A stretch of DNA of 64,000 nucleotides from Hyphomonadaceae bacterium BRH_c29 (GCA_000961695.1 LADW01000089.1:86644-150643), one strand, 5' to 3'. Shown: positions 28,148 through 38,008, counted from the first letter of the stretch. Program-made: numbers and translations. Notes: generated from the letters alone by a model not told the origin.

Positions 28148-29473
28148 TCATTTGCCGATGCAGAACTGGGAAAAGACCGCGCCCAGCACATCTTCGACCC
28201 CGACCACGCCAATCACAGCGCCCAGCTGGCGCAGCGCCATGCGCACATCTTCCGCAGCCAGCTCGGCGCCGATATCATCGTCCAGCAACTGACGTGCAGC
28301 CGCCAGGCTCGCGAGCCCAGCGCTCAGCTTCTCACGGTGACGCGCGCGCGTGATCACGGGCGCCTCAACAGAAGCCGCGCGCTGGGACACGAAACTCGCA
28401 ATCCAGCTCTCCAGCTTGTCGACGCCTTCGCCGGTCTCAGCCGAAACGGGCAGGGCGCCATCGGGCGCAAGCGCAGCCGGACGATGATCGGCCTTGTTGA
28501 AGACGACAATATCCTGAGGCTCGATCGGACCCTTTGGAGGTTCCGGACGATCACCGTCGATCACATGAACGCGCATATCAGCCTCACGTGCCGCCCGCTC
28601 GGCGCGCCTGACACCCTCGGCTTCGACCACATCAGACGTCTCTCGAAGGCCTGCCGTATCCGCCAGCCAGACAACCTGCCCCCCGAGCACAAGGCGCACT
28701 TCGACGACATCCCGCGTCGTTCCGGCGATATCTGTCACGATGGCCGCATCGCGCCGCGCGATCCGGTTCAGCAGGGAAGACTTGCCGGCATTGGGCGGGC
28801 CGACGATCGCCACACGGAACCCGTCCCGGATCTTCTCGCCAATACCCCGGTCTCCCAGCGCTTCCTTCAGTTCGTCGATCAACAGGTCCAGCTTGCCGAG
28901 GATCGGTCGCAGAGTGTCGTCCGGCGTATCGCCTTCGTCCGGGAAGTCCACCATCACTTCGATCAGCGCCAGTACGCCCGTCAGCTCTGTACGCCAGCGA
29001 TCATACGTCTCGGTCAGGCCACCGGTCAGCTGCCTCAGGGCCTGGGCCTTTTGGGCCTCGGTCTCGGCTTCGATAATGTCGGCAACACCTTCAGCTTCGG
29101 TGAGATCGAGCTTTCCAGCTTCAAACGCGCGGCGGGTGAACTCACCCGGCTCGGCCAGGCGAACGCCCGGCATGCGTACCAATGTATCCAGTGAGTGTTT
29201 GATCACAGCGGGACCACCATGGAGATAGAGCTCCAGCGTGTCTTCGCCTGTGTAGGAATGCGGCCCCGGCATAAAGACGACGAGGCCTTCATCGATCAGG
29301 TTCCCGTCCTCATCCCTGAACCGGGTGAGGGTGGCGTGACGGGGTTCCGGCAGCCCACATTCCAGCAAGGCTCCCGCAATCTGCCAGACCTTGTCGCCCG
29401 ACAGGCGGAGAATGCAGATCGCTGCCGGTGGCTGGCCCGAAGCGAGGGCGCAGATCGTGTCGCGCTCGCTCAT
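28148..29473 (-). CDS. mnmE: tRNA modification GTPase MnmE
   Basis: A 441-residue GTPase (TrmE), partner of MnmG. It has an N-terminal folate-binding domain (TICALASGQPPAAICILRLSG), G-domain motifs GPPNAGKSSL, DIAGTTRD, DTAGL and NKAD, and the invariant C-terminal tail FCIGK. The start is ATG 29473 with GGAGG 9 bases upstream; the upstream TTG at 29477-29479 would add two residues. It lies between rho and mnmG in one leftward run. Confidence 0.97.
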   Translation of the reverse strand: MSERDTICALASGQPPAAICILRLSGDKVWQIAGALLECGLPEPRHATLTRFRDEDGNLIDEGLVVFMPGPHSYTGEDTLELYLHGGPAVIKHSLDTLVRMPGVRLAEPGEFTRRAFEAGKLDLTEAEGVADIIEAETEAQKAQALRQLTGGLTETYDRWRTELTGVLALIEVMVDFPDEGDTPDDTLRPILGKLDLLIDELKEALGDRGIGEKIRDGFRVAIVGPPNAGKSSLLNRIARRDAAIVTDIAGTTRDVVEVRLVLGGQVVWLADTAGLRETSDVVEAEGVRRAERAAREADMRVHVIDGDRPEPPKGPIEPQDIVVFNKADHRPAALAPDGALPVSAETGEGVDKLESWIASFVSQRAASVEAPVITRARHREKLSAGLASLAAARQLLDDDIGAELAAEDVRMALRQLGAVIGVVGVEDVLGAVFSQFCIGK

Positions 29474-29489
29474 CCCCAAACGCCTCCGA

Positions 29490-30779
29490 TCAGTTCTTCA
29501 TCGCTTCGAAGAACTCGTCGTTCGTCTTCGTCTGGCGCAGCTTGTCGATCAGGAAGTCGATCGCATCGTTGGTGCCCATCGGGCCAAGGATGCGGCGAAG
29601 AATATAGATCTTCGACAGCTGATCATGCGGCGTGATGAGTTCTTCTTTCCGCGTGCCGGACTTCATGATGTCGATGGCCGGGAAGGTCCGCTTGTCGGCG
29701 ATCTTGCGATCCAGCACGACTTCGCTGTTACCCGTACCTTTGAATTCCTCGAAGATCACTTCGTCCATCCGGCTGCCGGTATCGATCAGCGCGGTGGCAA
29801 CGATGGTGAGCGAGCCGCCATTTTCCACGTTCCGCGCCGCACCGAAGAAACGCTTCGGACGTTGCAGAGCGTTGGCGTCAACACCGCCGGTCAGCACCTT
29901 GCCGGAAGAGGGGACCGTCGTGTTGTAGGCGCGGCCGAGACGCGTGATGGAGTCGAGCAGGATGACGACATCGCGCTTGTGCTCAACGAGGCGCTTGGCT
30001 TTCTCGATCACCATTTCTGCGACCTGGACGTGGCGCGTTGCTGGCTCGTCGAAAGTCGAGGCGACGACTTCGCCTTTCACCGTGCGGCGCATATCGGTCA
30101 CTTCTTCCGGGCGCTCATCGATCAGAAGAACGATCAGATAGCATTCCGGGTGGTTCTCTTCGATGGCCGCTGCAATGTTCTGAAGCAGCACGGTTTTACC
30201 CGTCCGCGGCGGCGCAACGATCAGGGCGCGCTGGCCCTTGCCGATTGGCGCGACGATATCAATGACGCGGCCTGAGCGGTCTTTCTTGGTCGGGTCGCGG
30301 CTTTCCATCTTCATCCGCTCTTCGGGATAAAGTGGTGTCAGGTTGTCGAAGTGGACTTTCTTGTTGGCCTTGTCCGGATCCTCGAAGTTGATCCGCGACA
30401 CGCCGGTCAGCGCGAAGTAGCGCTCGCTGTCTTGCGGCGCAACGATGGCACCTTCGACCGTATCACCTGTACGAATATTGGCCTTCTTCAGCACTTCCGG
30501 GCTCACATAGATGTCGTCCGGGCCAGGCAGGTAGTTGGATTCCGGCGAGCGCAGGAAGCCGAAGCCATCGGTCAGAACTTCCAGCACACCCTGGCCGGTA
30601 ATCTCGACTTCACCGTCGGCAAGCTCCTTCAGGATCGCGAACAGCATGTCCTGCGTCCGCATCGAGGAGGCGTTCTCGACCTCAAGCTCTTCTGCATAGG
30701 CGAGCAGTTCTTCCGGCGACTTCGCCTTCAGTTCGCGCAGAGTCACGCTGGTGAGGTTGTCGAGCATCGAAGAGGCCAT
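29490..30779 (-). CDS. rho: Transcription termination factor Rho
   Basis: A 429-residue hexameric RNA helicase that terminates transcripts. N-terminal helical bundle ([24 protein letters not shown]), OB-fold RNA-binding ([22 protein letters not shown]), Walker [13 protein letters not shown], Walker [17 protein letters not shown] and the R- and Q-loop region [20 protein letters not shown]. Rho near mnmE-mnmG and the heme genes is the usual origin-proximal order in this class. Confidence 0.98.
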   Translation of the reverse strand: MASSMLDNLTSVTLRELKAKSPEELLAYAEELEVENASSMRTQDMLFAILKELADGEVEITGQGVLEVLTDGFGFLRSPESNYLPGPDDIYVSPEVLKKANIRTGDTVEGAIVAPQDSERYFALTGVSRINFEDPDKANKKVHFDNLTPLYPEERMKMESRDPTKKDRSGRVIDIVAPIGKGQRALIVAPPRTGKTVLLQNIAAAIEENHPECYLIVLLIDERPEEVTDMRRTVKGEVVASTFDEPATRHVQVAEMVIEKAKRLVEHKRDVVILLDSITRLGRAYNTTVPSSGKVLTGGVDANALQRPKRFFGAARNVENGGSLTIVATALIDTGSRMDEVIFEEFKGTGNSEVVLDRKIADKRTFPAIDIMKSGTRKEELITPHDQLSKIYILRRILGPMGTNDAIDFLIDKLRQTKTNDEFFEAMKN

Positions 30780-30935
30780 GCAGATGGATTCCGAATATAA
30801 GGGTCTGTGAGAGACTGGTTTTGGGAGGACCGGGCGGCAAAATAGGGGCCGCGAGGCACAAGGACTGTGCGCCGGATTGACGGCATATGGCCGAAAGCCC
30901 CCTGATACGTCAAGCTTTTAGCGCAAGTGGCCCCG

Positions 30936-31364
30936 TTAGAACGGCTTCACGATCACCATGATGACGACCACGATCATCATCAGGAACGGCACTTCGTTCA
31001 GCATTCTGAGCGTGCGCCCGGTCACTTTGGATGCGCCCCGGTCAATGCGCTTGCCAACATAGACATAGTAGCCGTGCATTGCAGTGATCAACGTCACGAA
31101 TAGAAGCTTCACATGCATCCAGTGCTCAGACAGCAGGGCCGGATTCATCCACAGCATCAGTCCGCCGAACACCCAGATCAGGATGATGCTCGGGTTCATC
31201 ACGATGAGACGCAGCCTGTTGGCGGCACTCTTCATGGTTTCGAACAGGGGCTCTCCCGGCTGGCTCGACAGCTGGTGGATCTTGTAGCGCGGATAGATCA
31301 TCAGGCTCGCCATTGTCGCGATCACGAAAATCAAATGCCCAGCCTTGATCCAGTTATAGAGCAT
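30936..31364 (-). CDS. hemJ: Protoporphyrinogen oxidase HemJ
   Basis: A 142-residue, four-helix membrane protein that oxidises protoporphyrinogen IX in heme synthesis. Signatures: WIKAGHLIFVIATMASLMIYPRY with the conserved His, RLRLIVMNPSIILIWVFGG, HWMHVKLLFVTLITAMHGYYVY and the C-terminal RMLNEVPFLMMIVVVIMVIVKPF. The start is ATG 31364, 1 base past the hemH stop. With hemH and hemE it forms a consecutive heme cluster of the last steps. Confidence 0.94.
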   Translation of the reverse strand: MLYNWIKAGHLIFVIATMASLMIYPRYKIHQLSSQPGEPLFETMKSAANRLRLIVMNPSIILIWVFGGLMLWMNPALLSEHWMHVKLLFVTLITAMHGYYVYVGKRIDRGASKVTGRTLRMLNEVPFLMMIVVVIMVIVKPF

Positions 31365-31365
31365 G

Positions 31366-32448
31366 TCAGTGCGCCTTAAGGGTCTGTGGGTTGATGGCCT
31401 GGCCGGGTTTACGCGCCGTCTGCTTGTGCGGACAGCCGCTCCACTCGTGCGGGCAGAGGCGATCTCCGGCACAAGAGCGCATGGGTGTTTTCATGCGGAG
31501 AGCTTCTACGGTTTCACCGGCCAGCATGGAAATAAATTCCGGATGCGTGCCGAGGGCTTCGACCCGCGTATAGCTCGCGGCGCCGTGCTGTTCGGCAACA
31601 AGGCGGTACTCCTCGCCCAGCTCGACCAGTGTTTCTATATGCTCGGACACGAAAGCAATCGGCGCGATCAGGATGTTCTTTCCCGCTTTTGCCTTCTCCT
31701 CGATAACGTGCTCGGTCGGCGGGCCAATCCATTTCAACGGACCCACACGGGACTGGTAACAGGCGGTCACCTCCCATTCGAGCGGCACCCGCCCAGCGAT
31801 CATGTCCGCCATGGTTTCGCATTGCCACTGATAGGGGTCGCCATCCTTGACGATCTTTTCCGGCAGGCCATGCGCTGACAGCAACAAAGAGACATTCTCC
31901 GGTTTGCCCGCCTTTTCCCAGGCCTGCATGATCCGCCCAACATGAGCTGTGACGAAGGATTCCTCGAACGGATAGCAACAGATCGTGTGGGTCGCGCCTT
32001 TGTAAGCCTTGTTCCAGGCGGTCAGCGAGGAGCCGGTCGTCGTGGTTGAGAACTGCGGGTAGAGCGGCAGCAGGATCACTTCATCGGCGCCCCAGGCTTT
32101 CACATCCCTGGCGGCCTGCTCTGTAAACGGGTGCCAGTACCGCATGGCGATGAAGCAACGCACTTCATCATCCGGAAGCCGCTTGGCCAGTTCGGCCTGA
32201 AGCGCTTCTGACTGCTTCTCGGTTTCCGGCAGAAGGGGAGACCCACCGCCAGCATCCATCATCGCATAGTTCTTGATCACGCTCGGCGCACGGGTCCGGG
32301 AGATAAGCCGCGCCAGGAACCAGCGGATCGGCAGCGGCGCCGTGATGATCGCCGGGTCGCGGAACAGGTTCTTCAGGAACGGCCGGACAGAAGCAGGCTT
32401 GTCCGGGCCCCCCAGATTGAACAGGACGACAGCGATTTTCCGGCCCAT
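31366..32448 (-). CDS. hemH: Ferrochelatase
   Basis: A 360-residue enzyme that inserts Fe2+ into protoporphyrin IX. Family motifs: VVLFNLGGPD, the catalytic His in LLLSAHGLPEKIVKDGDPY and the Glu-containing AFVSEHIETLVELG. The Cys-rich C-terminus (CAGDRLCPHEWSGCPH) hints at a [2Fe-2S] cluster, reported for some bacterial ferrochelatases. The start is ATG 32448 with GGAAGG 8 bases upstream; its ribosome-binding site overlaps the hemE stop. Confidence 0.96.
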   Translation of the reverse strand: MGRKIAVVLFNLGGPDKPASVRPFLKNLFRDPAIITAPLPIRWFLARLISRTRAPSVIKNYAMMDAGGGSPLLPETEKQSEALQAELAKRLPDDEVRCFIAMRYWHPFTEQAARDVKAWGADEVILLPLYPQFSTTTTGSSLTAWNKAYKGATHTICCYPFEESFVTAHVGRIMQAWEKAGKPENVSLLLSAHGLPEKIVKDGDPYQWQCETMADMIAGRVPLEWEVTACYQSRVGPLKWIGPPTEHVIEEKAKAGKNILIAPIAFVSEHIETLVELGEEYRLVAEQHGAASYTRVEALGTHPEFISMLAGETVEALRMKTPMRSCAGDRLCPHEWSGCPHKQTARKPGQAINPQTLKAH

Positions 32449-32450
32449 GA

Positions 32451-33488
32451 TCAACCTTCCCGCAGAATCTTCAGAACGCGCTCGACGTTTACGATCGGCG
32501 TCTCAGGACGGACGCCATGGCCGAGATTGAAGATATGGGGTCGACCGGAATAGGCTGCCATCAATTCCCGGACGCGGGCATCGAGGCGCTCACCGCCTTC
32601 GATCAGCAGCAGGGGATCAAGATGCCCCTGAACCGGCATGTCAGCAGGAAGCGCAGCATTTACGAATGACGGAACAGCAGCCGTATCCAGCCCGACAGCC
32701 GTGACACCTGTTTCCTTTGCATAGGGTTCCAGCATCACGCCGGCGCCGCGCGGAAAACCGATGATCGGCACGGTAATGCCTTTCTCGCGCAGGCGTGAAA
32801 CAAGCTTCGTCGTCGGCGTGATGATGACTTCCCGGAAGATATTGTCCGGCAGGCCCTCAGCCCAGCTATCAAACAGCATCAGCGCATCGGCGCCGGCCTC
32901 AACCTGACGAGCGAGATATTCAGCTGTCGCCTCAATCACCTTATCCATGACCGCTGCCAGATCACCCGGCCGTCCATGGGCCCAGCGCCAGGCATCGGAC
33001 TTGTCCGTCTTGCCGCGTCCCTCGATGGCATAGAGGCTGACCGTCCAGGGCGAGCCCGCAAAGCCGATGAGCGTGGTTTCAGCTGGAAGCGCCGCGCGCA
33101 CACGCAACACAGTTTCGTAGACCGGGGACAGCCTGTCCGCCGCCTTGATGGCCGGCACACGGTCCAGATCAGCCGGCCCGGAAATCTGCTCGACCAGAGG
33201 GCCGACACCTTTTTCGAATTCTACACTGAGGCCCATCGCATCCAGGATCAGCAGGATGTCAGCGAAGAGGATCGCGCCATCCATGCCATAGCGCCGAACT
33301 GGCTGCAGTGTCGCTTCAGCTGCCATTGAAGGCGTATAGCAGAAATCGAGAAAGTCTTTTGCCCGGACACGAAGCTCAAGATACTCAGGCAGATGCCGCC
33401 CCGCCTGGCGCATCATCCATACCGGTGGCCTTTCAAAGCGCTCTCCGCTGAGAACCCGGAGTAGTTTTTTCGTTCCATCGGTGCCCAT
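32451..33488 (-). CDS. hemE: Uroporphyrinogen decarboxylase
   Basis: A 345-residue enzyme that makes coproporphyrinogen III. Signatures: PVWMMRQAGRHLPEY at the N-terminus, GAILFADIL, GFAGSPWTVSLYAIEG and FNLGHGVRPETP at the C-terminus. The start is ATG 33488 (MGTDGTKK). It is the first gene left of the putative replication origin; hemE borders the origin in Caulobacter, so its promoter probably lies in the origin. Confidence 0.97.
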   Translation of the reverse strand: MGTDGTKKLLRVLSGERFERPPVWMMRQAGRHLPEYLELRVRAKDFLDFCYTPSMAAEATLQPVRRYGMDGAILFADILLILDAMGLSVEFEKGVGPLVEQISGPADLDRVPAIKAADRLSPVYETVLRVRAALPAETTLIGFAGSPWTVSLYAIEGRGKTDKSDAWRWAHGRPGDLAAVMDKVIEATAEYLARQVEAGADALMLFDSWAEGLPDNIFREVIITPTTKLVSRLREKGITVPIIGFPRGAGVMLEPYAKETGVTAVGLDTAAVPSFVNAALPADMPVQGHLDPLLLIEGGERLDARVRELMAAYSGRPHIFNLGHGVRPETPIVNVERVLKILREG

Positions 33489-33545
33489 GGCGTTTTTCCA
33501 AATTCCTAAAACAAAGCCCGTCAGGGCACTTATGACTATTAGACG

Positions 33546-33787
33546 GTGAGTCCGTGGGAAAAAGGGTGATGCGCGGATTTGTCCAGCGAATTCCACATGA
33601 GACTCACAGGCTGACGGACAGGGTTAACACTTCCTTTAAGCCCGGGATTCAATGGTTAACCAAACGTAAACACCCCAATGGGACTCACAGCCCGGAACGG
33701 AAGGTGATTCCTCGGAGTCGGATTCTGCTGCCTGTGAGTCCTTTGTGAGTCCCGGCGGACAAATTGCTCCATCCACAGGCGACTCAC
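33546..33787. repeat. Six iteron-like GACTCAC repeats in the origin
   Basis: Copies at 33546-33552 (-), 33601-33607 (+), 33682-33688 (+), 33734-33740 (-), 33745-33751 (-) and 33781-33787 (+). Four extend to GACTCACAG followed by G or C. Two minus copies lie exactly 11 bases apart, one helical turn. The core differs from the Caulobacter DnaA G-box (GATCCACA) only by swapping TC to CT. Confidence 0.9.
33656..33671. promoter_or_regulatory. CtrA-like binding site
   Basis: TTAA, seven bases, TAAAC matches the CtrA consensus TTAA-N7-TTAAC with one mismatch. In Caulobacter, CtrA binds the origin to silence replication in swarmer cells, so a site here is expected if that control exists in this organism. 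Confidence 0.55.
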
Positions 33788-33830
33788 AGGCCTTGTGAAA
33801 TCCGGAAACCTCGGCAAGACAGGAATGGTC

Positions 33831-34673
33831 ATGACCCGGCCCCTACGTCCCAGCATCTATTTCAACGTTCACCTCGTCTCGGACTCAACCGGCGAGACCC
33901 TGAACGCGATTCAACGTGCCGCCTGTGCCCAGTTCGAAAACGTTCAGGCGCTTGAGCACAATTATTACCTCGTTCGCTCCGAACGCCAGCTCGAACGTGT
34001 GATCCGCGAGATCGAAGCGGCGCCGGGCGTCGTCTGGTACACAATCTCGGACGAGGGTCTGCGCGGTCGGCTGGAATCCTTTTGCCGTGAGCGCGGTGTT
34101 CCGACCTTGCCCGTGCTGGATGCGTCCATCGCCATGCTTGGCCGACACCTCGGCATCTCGGCGAACCAGAAAGTGGCGGGTCAGCACGCGCTCGACGAAG
34201 AGTATTTCGAGCGGATGGAAGCGATCAACTTTACGCTCGCCCATGATGACGGGCAGAATGTCGAAAGCCTGACCGGCGCAGATGTGATCCTTCTGGGCGT
34301 CAGCCGCACCTCCAAGACGCCGACCTGTGTGTATCTCGCCAACAGGAAAGTCCGGGCGGGCAATATCCCGCTGGTGCCCGGCGTGCCGCTGCCGCCGCAT
34401 ATCGAGAAAATGGGGGAGAACGGCCCGATGGTCGTCGGCCTGAAGATCAGCGCCGAGCGGCTCGTCCAGATCCGCCGCGCGCGCCTTATTTCTCTCAATG
34501 AAGACGAGCACACAATCTATGCTGACGAAGGTGCTGTGCGCGAAGAGGTAACCCAGGCCAACCGGCTGTTCCAGCGCAACAAGTGGAAGACAATCGATGT
34601 CTCCCGCCGCTCCGTTGAAGAAACTGCTGCGGCGATCCTGAACCTGCTCAATGAACGCCGGGGGCACCTGTGA
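33831..34673 (+). CDS. Pyruvate, phosphate dikinase regulatory protein (PPSR/DUF299)
   Basis: A 280-residue bifunctional kinase/pyrophosphorylase that switches PpsA or PpdK on and off by threonine phosphorylation. Signatures: FNVHLVSDSTGETLNAIQRAA, LGVSRTSKTPTCVYLANR with the P-loop near residue 155, and a C-terminal VSRRSVEETAA. The start is ATG 33831 with AGGA about 6 bases upstream; a GTG at 33795 would extend it into the last origin repeat. First gene right of the origin, overlapping maf by 4 bases. Confidence 0.94.
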   Translation: MTRPLRPSIYFNVHLVSDSTGETLNAIQRAACAQFENVQALEHNYYLVRSERQLERVIREIEAAPGVVWYTISDEGLRGRLESFCRERGVPTLPVLDASIAMLGRHLGISANQKVAGQHALDEEYFERMEAINFTLAHDDGQNVESLTGADVILLGVSRTSKTPTCVYLANRKVRAGNIPLVPGVPLPPHIEKMGENGPMVVGLKISAERLVQIRRARLISLNEDEHTIYADEGAVREEVTQANRLFQRNKWKTIDVSRRSVEETAAAILNLLNERRGHL

Positions 34674-35266
34674 GCCTGACTGTGACGCTTGCTTCCGGCA
34701 GCGAAAGCCGCCGCCGCTTGCTGACGGCCGCTGGCATCGACGCAGCTTCCGTCAAACCGAATGTCGATGAGGACGCCATGAAGGCGGGCCTCCGCGCTGA
34801 AGGCATGTCCGTCCGCGATCAGGCCATGCGTCTGGCCGAGATGAAAGCGGTCAAGATTTCACAGCGCGTGCCCGGCTTGGTCATTGGCGGCGACCAGATG
34901 CTGGCGCTGGACAATGAGGCTTTCGACAAGCCGAAGGACCTGTCGGCGGCGGCGGATCACCTGCGCAAACTGTCCGGCAAGGCGCACACTTTGGAGACGG
35001 CAATCGTGGTCTGCGAGAATGGCGAGCCTGTCTGGCGTCATCTTGCCCGCCCACGTCTGACCATGCGGCCGCTGACGGAAGAGTTTATTGAAGATTATGT
35101 TGAACGCGTGGGGGAGCCACTGCTCTCAACCGTCGGTGCCTATCAGCTGGAAGGTCTCGGCGCGCAACTCTTCAACAAGATCGAAGGCGATTACTTCTCC
35201 ATCCTCGGCCTGCCTTTGCTGCCGCTGCTCGACTATCTTCGTATACGGGGCGTGATCACAACATGA
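34670..35266 (+). CDS. maf: Maf-family nucleotide pyrophosphatase
   Basis: A 198-residue house-cleaning nucleotide hydrolase. Signatures: LASGSESRRRLLTAAG at the N-terminus, VIGGDQMLALDNEAFDKP and the C-terminal FNKIEGDYFSILGLPL. The Maf family hydrolyses non-canonical nucleoside triphosphates. GTG start at 34670 overlaps the PPSR stop; its own end overlaps aroE. Confidence 0.94.
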   Translation: MSLTVTLASGSESRRRLLTAAGIDAASVKPNVDEDAMKAGLRAEGMSVRDQAMRLAEMKAVKISQRVPGLVIGGDQMLALDNEAFDKPKDLSAAADHLRKLSGKAHTLETAIVVCENGEPVWRHLARPRLTMRPLTEEFIEDYVERVGEPLLSTVGAYQLEGLGAQLFNKIEGDYFSILGLPLLPLLDYLRIRGVITT

Positions 35267-36078
35267 CCTGGCTGCTTGGCGTCATCGGCGATCCAGTATC
35301 GCATTCGCTCTCTCCGGTGATCCACAATATGTGGATCCGTGAGCATGATCTTGACGCGTCCTATGAAGCGTTGCGCGTAGAGCGGGGCCATTTGGGTGAT
35401 GCGCTCGACACTCTGACCAAGCGCGAGGCGCTGGGCTTCAACGTCACGCTGCCCCACAAGGAAGCCGCGCTGGAACTGGCCGCAGATGCGAGTGATGTGG
35501 CGCGCCGGATAGGTGCTGCGAATACGCTGATCCGGCGGGAAGAGGGCGGCTGGCGCGCGGAGAACACAGACGCGCCGGGCTTCATGCGCAGTCTGACGGA
35601 TGCCGGGATCGATGTTGCCGGCAAGCGCGTGACGCTGCTTGGCGCTGGGGGATCGGCCCGTGCGGTGGCGATCACCCTGACAGACCTCCGCGCAGATCTG
35701 ATCATTGCCAACCGCACGCTTGAACGCGCCGAAACACTGGTCAAGGAAACGGGGATCACGGCGGAGGTTGTTTCGCTGGAACAAGGTCTTGCGGACGCAG
35801 GGACGAGCGCGCTGGTTGTGAACACGCTCAGCCTCGGACATTCCGGCGGCACGCTCAATCTTCCGGAAGGACAGGATCAGTTCTTCTACGACATTTCCTA
35901 TGGCCGGGCCGCAGCAGGTCTTGCTGCAGAGGCGCGGGCGAAAAACTGGCGGCCAATGGATGGCCTCGCCATGTTGGTCTCACAGGCCGCCTATAGTTTC
36001 GAGCACTGGTTCGGCATCCTGCCAGAGACTGAAGCGGTTCTGGCGCATTGCCGCAAACTCGTTGAGGCGACGTCATGA
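35263..36078 (+). CDS. aroE: Shikimate dehydrogenase
   Basis: A 271-residue NADPH-dependent enzyme of aromatic amino-acid synthesis. Conserved substrate region [13 protein letters not shown] with Ser-Ser, catalytic Lys in [18 protein letters not shown], Rossmann loop [11 protein letters not shown] and the NADP-selecting NRTLERAE. Overlaps maf and coaE by 4 bases each, showing tight co-translation. Confidence 0.96.
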   Translation: MTWLLGVIGDPVSHSLSPVIHNMWIREHDLDASYEALRVERGHLGDALDTLTKREALGFNVTLPHKEAALELAADASDVARRIGAANTLIRREEGGWRAENTDAPGFMRSLTDAGIDVAGKRVTLLGAGGSARAVAITLTDLRADLIIANRTLERAETLVKETGITAEVVSLEQGLADAGTSALVVNTLSLGHSGGTLNLPEGQDQFFYDISYGRAAAGLAAEARAKNWRPMDGLAMLVSQAAYSFEHWFGILPETEAVLAHCRKLVEATS

Positions 36079-36683
36079 TCATTCTTGGTCTCACCGGCTC
36101 CATCGGTATGGGAAAGTCCGCCACCGCGACCCTGTTCCGGGATGAGGGCGTTCCCGTCTATGACGCCGATGCCGAAGTACATGCGCTGTATCAGGCAGAC
36201 GGCGCAGCGGTTGATCCGGTGGAGGCGGCGTTTCCGGGCGTGAAGGTCGATGGCGCGATCGACCGTAACCTGCTGCGCGCGCGTGTGCTGAACGATGCCG
36301 CCGCGATGAAACAGCTGGAAGGTATCGTCCATCCACTGGCCGGGCAGGCGCAGCAAAAGTTCCGCGAAGCCGCAAAGCAAGCCGGCGCCGCGTTCGTAGT
36401 GCTGGACATCCCGCTGCTCTACGAGACGGGCGGCTTTGCCTATTGCGATCATGTTCTTGTTGTCAGTGCACCGGCCGAAGTTCAGCGCGAGCGTGTGCTG
36501 TCCCGTCCGGGCATGACCGAAGAAACGTTCAACGCGATCCTCGCCCGTCAGGTGCCGGATGCAGAAAAGCGTGCAAAAGCCGACTTCATCCTGTCGACAG
36601 CGCATGGGTTCGAGTTTGCACGCGACCATGTTCGCGCCATAGTGGCCCTGATGAATCGCATGTCAGATGAGGCCGGCGCATGA
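36075..36683 (+). CDS. coaE: Dephospho-CoA kinase
   Basis: A 202-residue P-loop kinase that performs the last step of coenzyme A synthesis. Walker [12 protein letters not shown] at residues 4-14, [20 protein letters not shown] and a lid region. Length is standard. Overlaps both neighbours by 4 bases. Confidence 0.96.
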   Translation: MIILGLTGSIGMGKSATATLFRDEGVPVYDADAEVHALYQADGAAVDPVEAAFPGVKVDGAIDRNLLRARVLNDAAAMKQLEGIVHPLAGQAQQKFREAAKQAGAAFVVLDIPLLYETGGFAYCDHVLVVSAPAEVQRERVLSRPGMTEETFNAILARQVPDAEKRAKADFILSTAHGFEFARDHVRAIVALMNRMSDEAGA

Positions 36684-37381
36684 GCCAGATCCGCGAAATT
36701 GCTTTCGATACCGAGACAACGGGCCTGCGCCCGGAAGAGGGCGACCGGATCATCGAGCTGGGCGCCGTCGAGATGATCAATCACATCCCGACGGGACGCA
36801 CCTTCCGCACGCTGATCCACCCTGGCCGGGAAGTGTCCGCCGATACAGTTCGCATCACCGGCATTACCGATGAGCACCTGAAAGACGCGCCGCCTTTCGA
36901 AGCGCCGGAAGTCGTCGATGCCTTCCTGGAGTTTATCGGCGATGCCGTTCTGGTGGCCCACAATGCCGGATTTGACCGCGGCTTCCTGAATATGGAACTG
37001 GCGCGCTGCAAGCGGGACCCCATCCCGGACGACCGCTGGATCGATACGGCGGCAATGGCGCGCCGGAAATTTCCTGGTGCCCCGGCCAGTCTCGATGCGC
37101 TTTGCAAACGGTTTGAAATCTCCCTTGAAAGCCGGACGTTCCACGGCGCTCTGCTCGACAGTCAGCTACTCGCGTCCGTTTACCTGGAACTGATGGGCGG
37201 TCGCGCGCGGGCGTTTTCGTTCGAGACATCTTCGGAAACGGAAATGGTTGGCGAGTCCCAGCCGGCCCGCCAGCGCGCGAAACCGCTGGGAGACCGTATC
37301 AGCGCAGACGAAAAAGCCGCCCACGAAGCCTTCGTGAGCGGCCTTGGCGATGAGGCAATCTGGAAGCGCTACGCTTCCTGA
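36680..37381 (+). CDS. dnaQ: DNA polymerase III epsilon subunit (proofreading exonuclease)
   Basis: A 233-residue DEDDh 3'-5' exonuclease. Exo[25 protein letters not shown], Exo[15 protein letters not shown] and Exo[12 protein letters not shown] ... [16 protein letters not shown] with the catalytic His and Asp are intact. The C-terminal tail that binds the polymerase is present. It closes the origin-right operon and overlaps the convergent secB by 13 bases. Confidence 0.97.
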   Translation: MSQIREIAFDTETTGLRPEEGDRIIELGAVEMINHIPTGRTFRTLIHPGREVSADTVRITGITDEHLKDAPPFEAPEVVDAFLEFIGDAVLVAHNAGFDRGFLNMELARCKRDPIPDDRWIDTAAMARRKFPGAPASLDALCKRFEISLESRTFHGALLDSQLLASVYLELMGGRARAFSFETSSETEMVGESQPARQRAKPLGDRISADEKAAHEAFVSGLGDEAIWKRYAS

Positions 37382-37875
37382 GTTGGCGGCTGGCCGTTTG
37401 CGGCAGCTTCCTGTGCGCGGCGATACTGTTGTTGGTACAGCTGCACGAAGTCCACCGGATCGATAAGCAGCGGCGGGAAGCCGCCTTCGCGCGTGATTTC
37501 TGCCACGATGCGGCGCGCAAACGGGAACAGAAGACGCGGGCACTCGATCAGCAGAAGCGCTTCGAGCTGGTTCTGCGGTACGTTCGAAATCTGGAAAAGG
37601 CCAGCATAATCGAGCTCGGTGATGAACAGCACGGTCCCGTCGGCAGCCGCTTTGGCTGAAAGCTTCAGCGAGACTTCGTAGAGGCCGTTACCATCTGCGT
37701 GGGGCGTCGCGCCGACATCAATGCCGAGATCGATATTTGGCTGCGTCTGCACCGGCGGATGGCCCGGATTCTCGAAGGACAGGTCCTTCACATACTGGCC
37801 GAGAACGCGAAGACCGGCTGGCGTTGAGCCACTCTGGCCATTGTTCGGGGCCTGTGGTGCACTGGTATCTGTCAT
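37369..37875 (-). CDS. secB: Protein-export chaperone SecB
   Basis: A 168-residue tetrameric chaperone that holds preproteins for SecA. The SecB core is clear: LRVLGQYVKDLSFENPGHP, FITELDYAGLFQISNVP and the conserved CPRLLFPFARRIVAEITREGGFPPLLIDPVDF. The C-terminus is Gln/Ala-rich. It runs leftward against dnaQ and is divergent from the Tim44-like gene across 133 bases, which must hold both promoters. Confidence 0.96.
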   Translation of the reverse strand: MTDTSAPQAPNNGQSGSTPAGLRVLGQYVKDLSFENPGHPPVQTQPNIDLGIDVGATPHADGNGLYEVSLKLSAKAAADGTVLFITELDYAGLFQISNVPQNQLEALLLIECPRLLFPFARRIVAEITREGGFPPLLIDPVDFVQLYQQQYRRAQEAAANGQPPTQEA

Positions 37876-38008
37876 GTATTCCTCCCAACTCTACCCGGCG
37901 GGCGGGTAACATGCGGCCCCTTGAAGCGCAATGTATCACTGGCACTGTAGGCCCGTCGGCCCTATCTTGGGGGCTGATTGAACCGAAACGCAAGGACAAG
38001 CCCCACTG

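Larger units (their letters stand above)
33489..33830. other. Putative chromosomal replication origin (oriC)
   Basis: A 342-base gap between divergent hemE and the PPSR gene, the same location as Caulobacter Cori. It holds six GACTCAC repeats, a CtrA-like TTAA-N7-TAAAC site (33656-33671), a second TTAA pair with 8-base spacing (33624-33639) and degenerate DnaA-like boxes (CCATCCACA at 33769, AATTCCACA at 33589). The 33620-33675 stretch is AT-richer than its surroundings and could unwind. Genes on both sides run outward. No canonical TTATCCACA is present. Confidence 0.85.
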
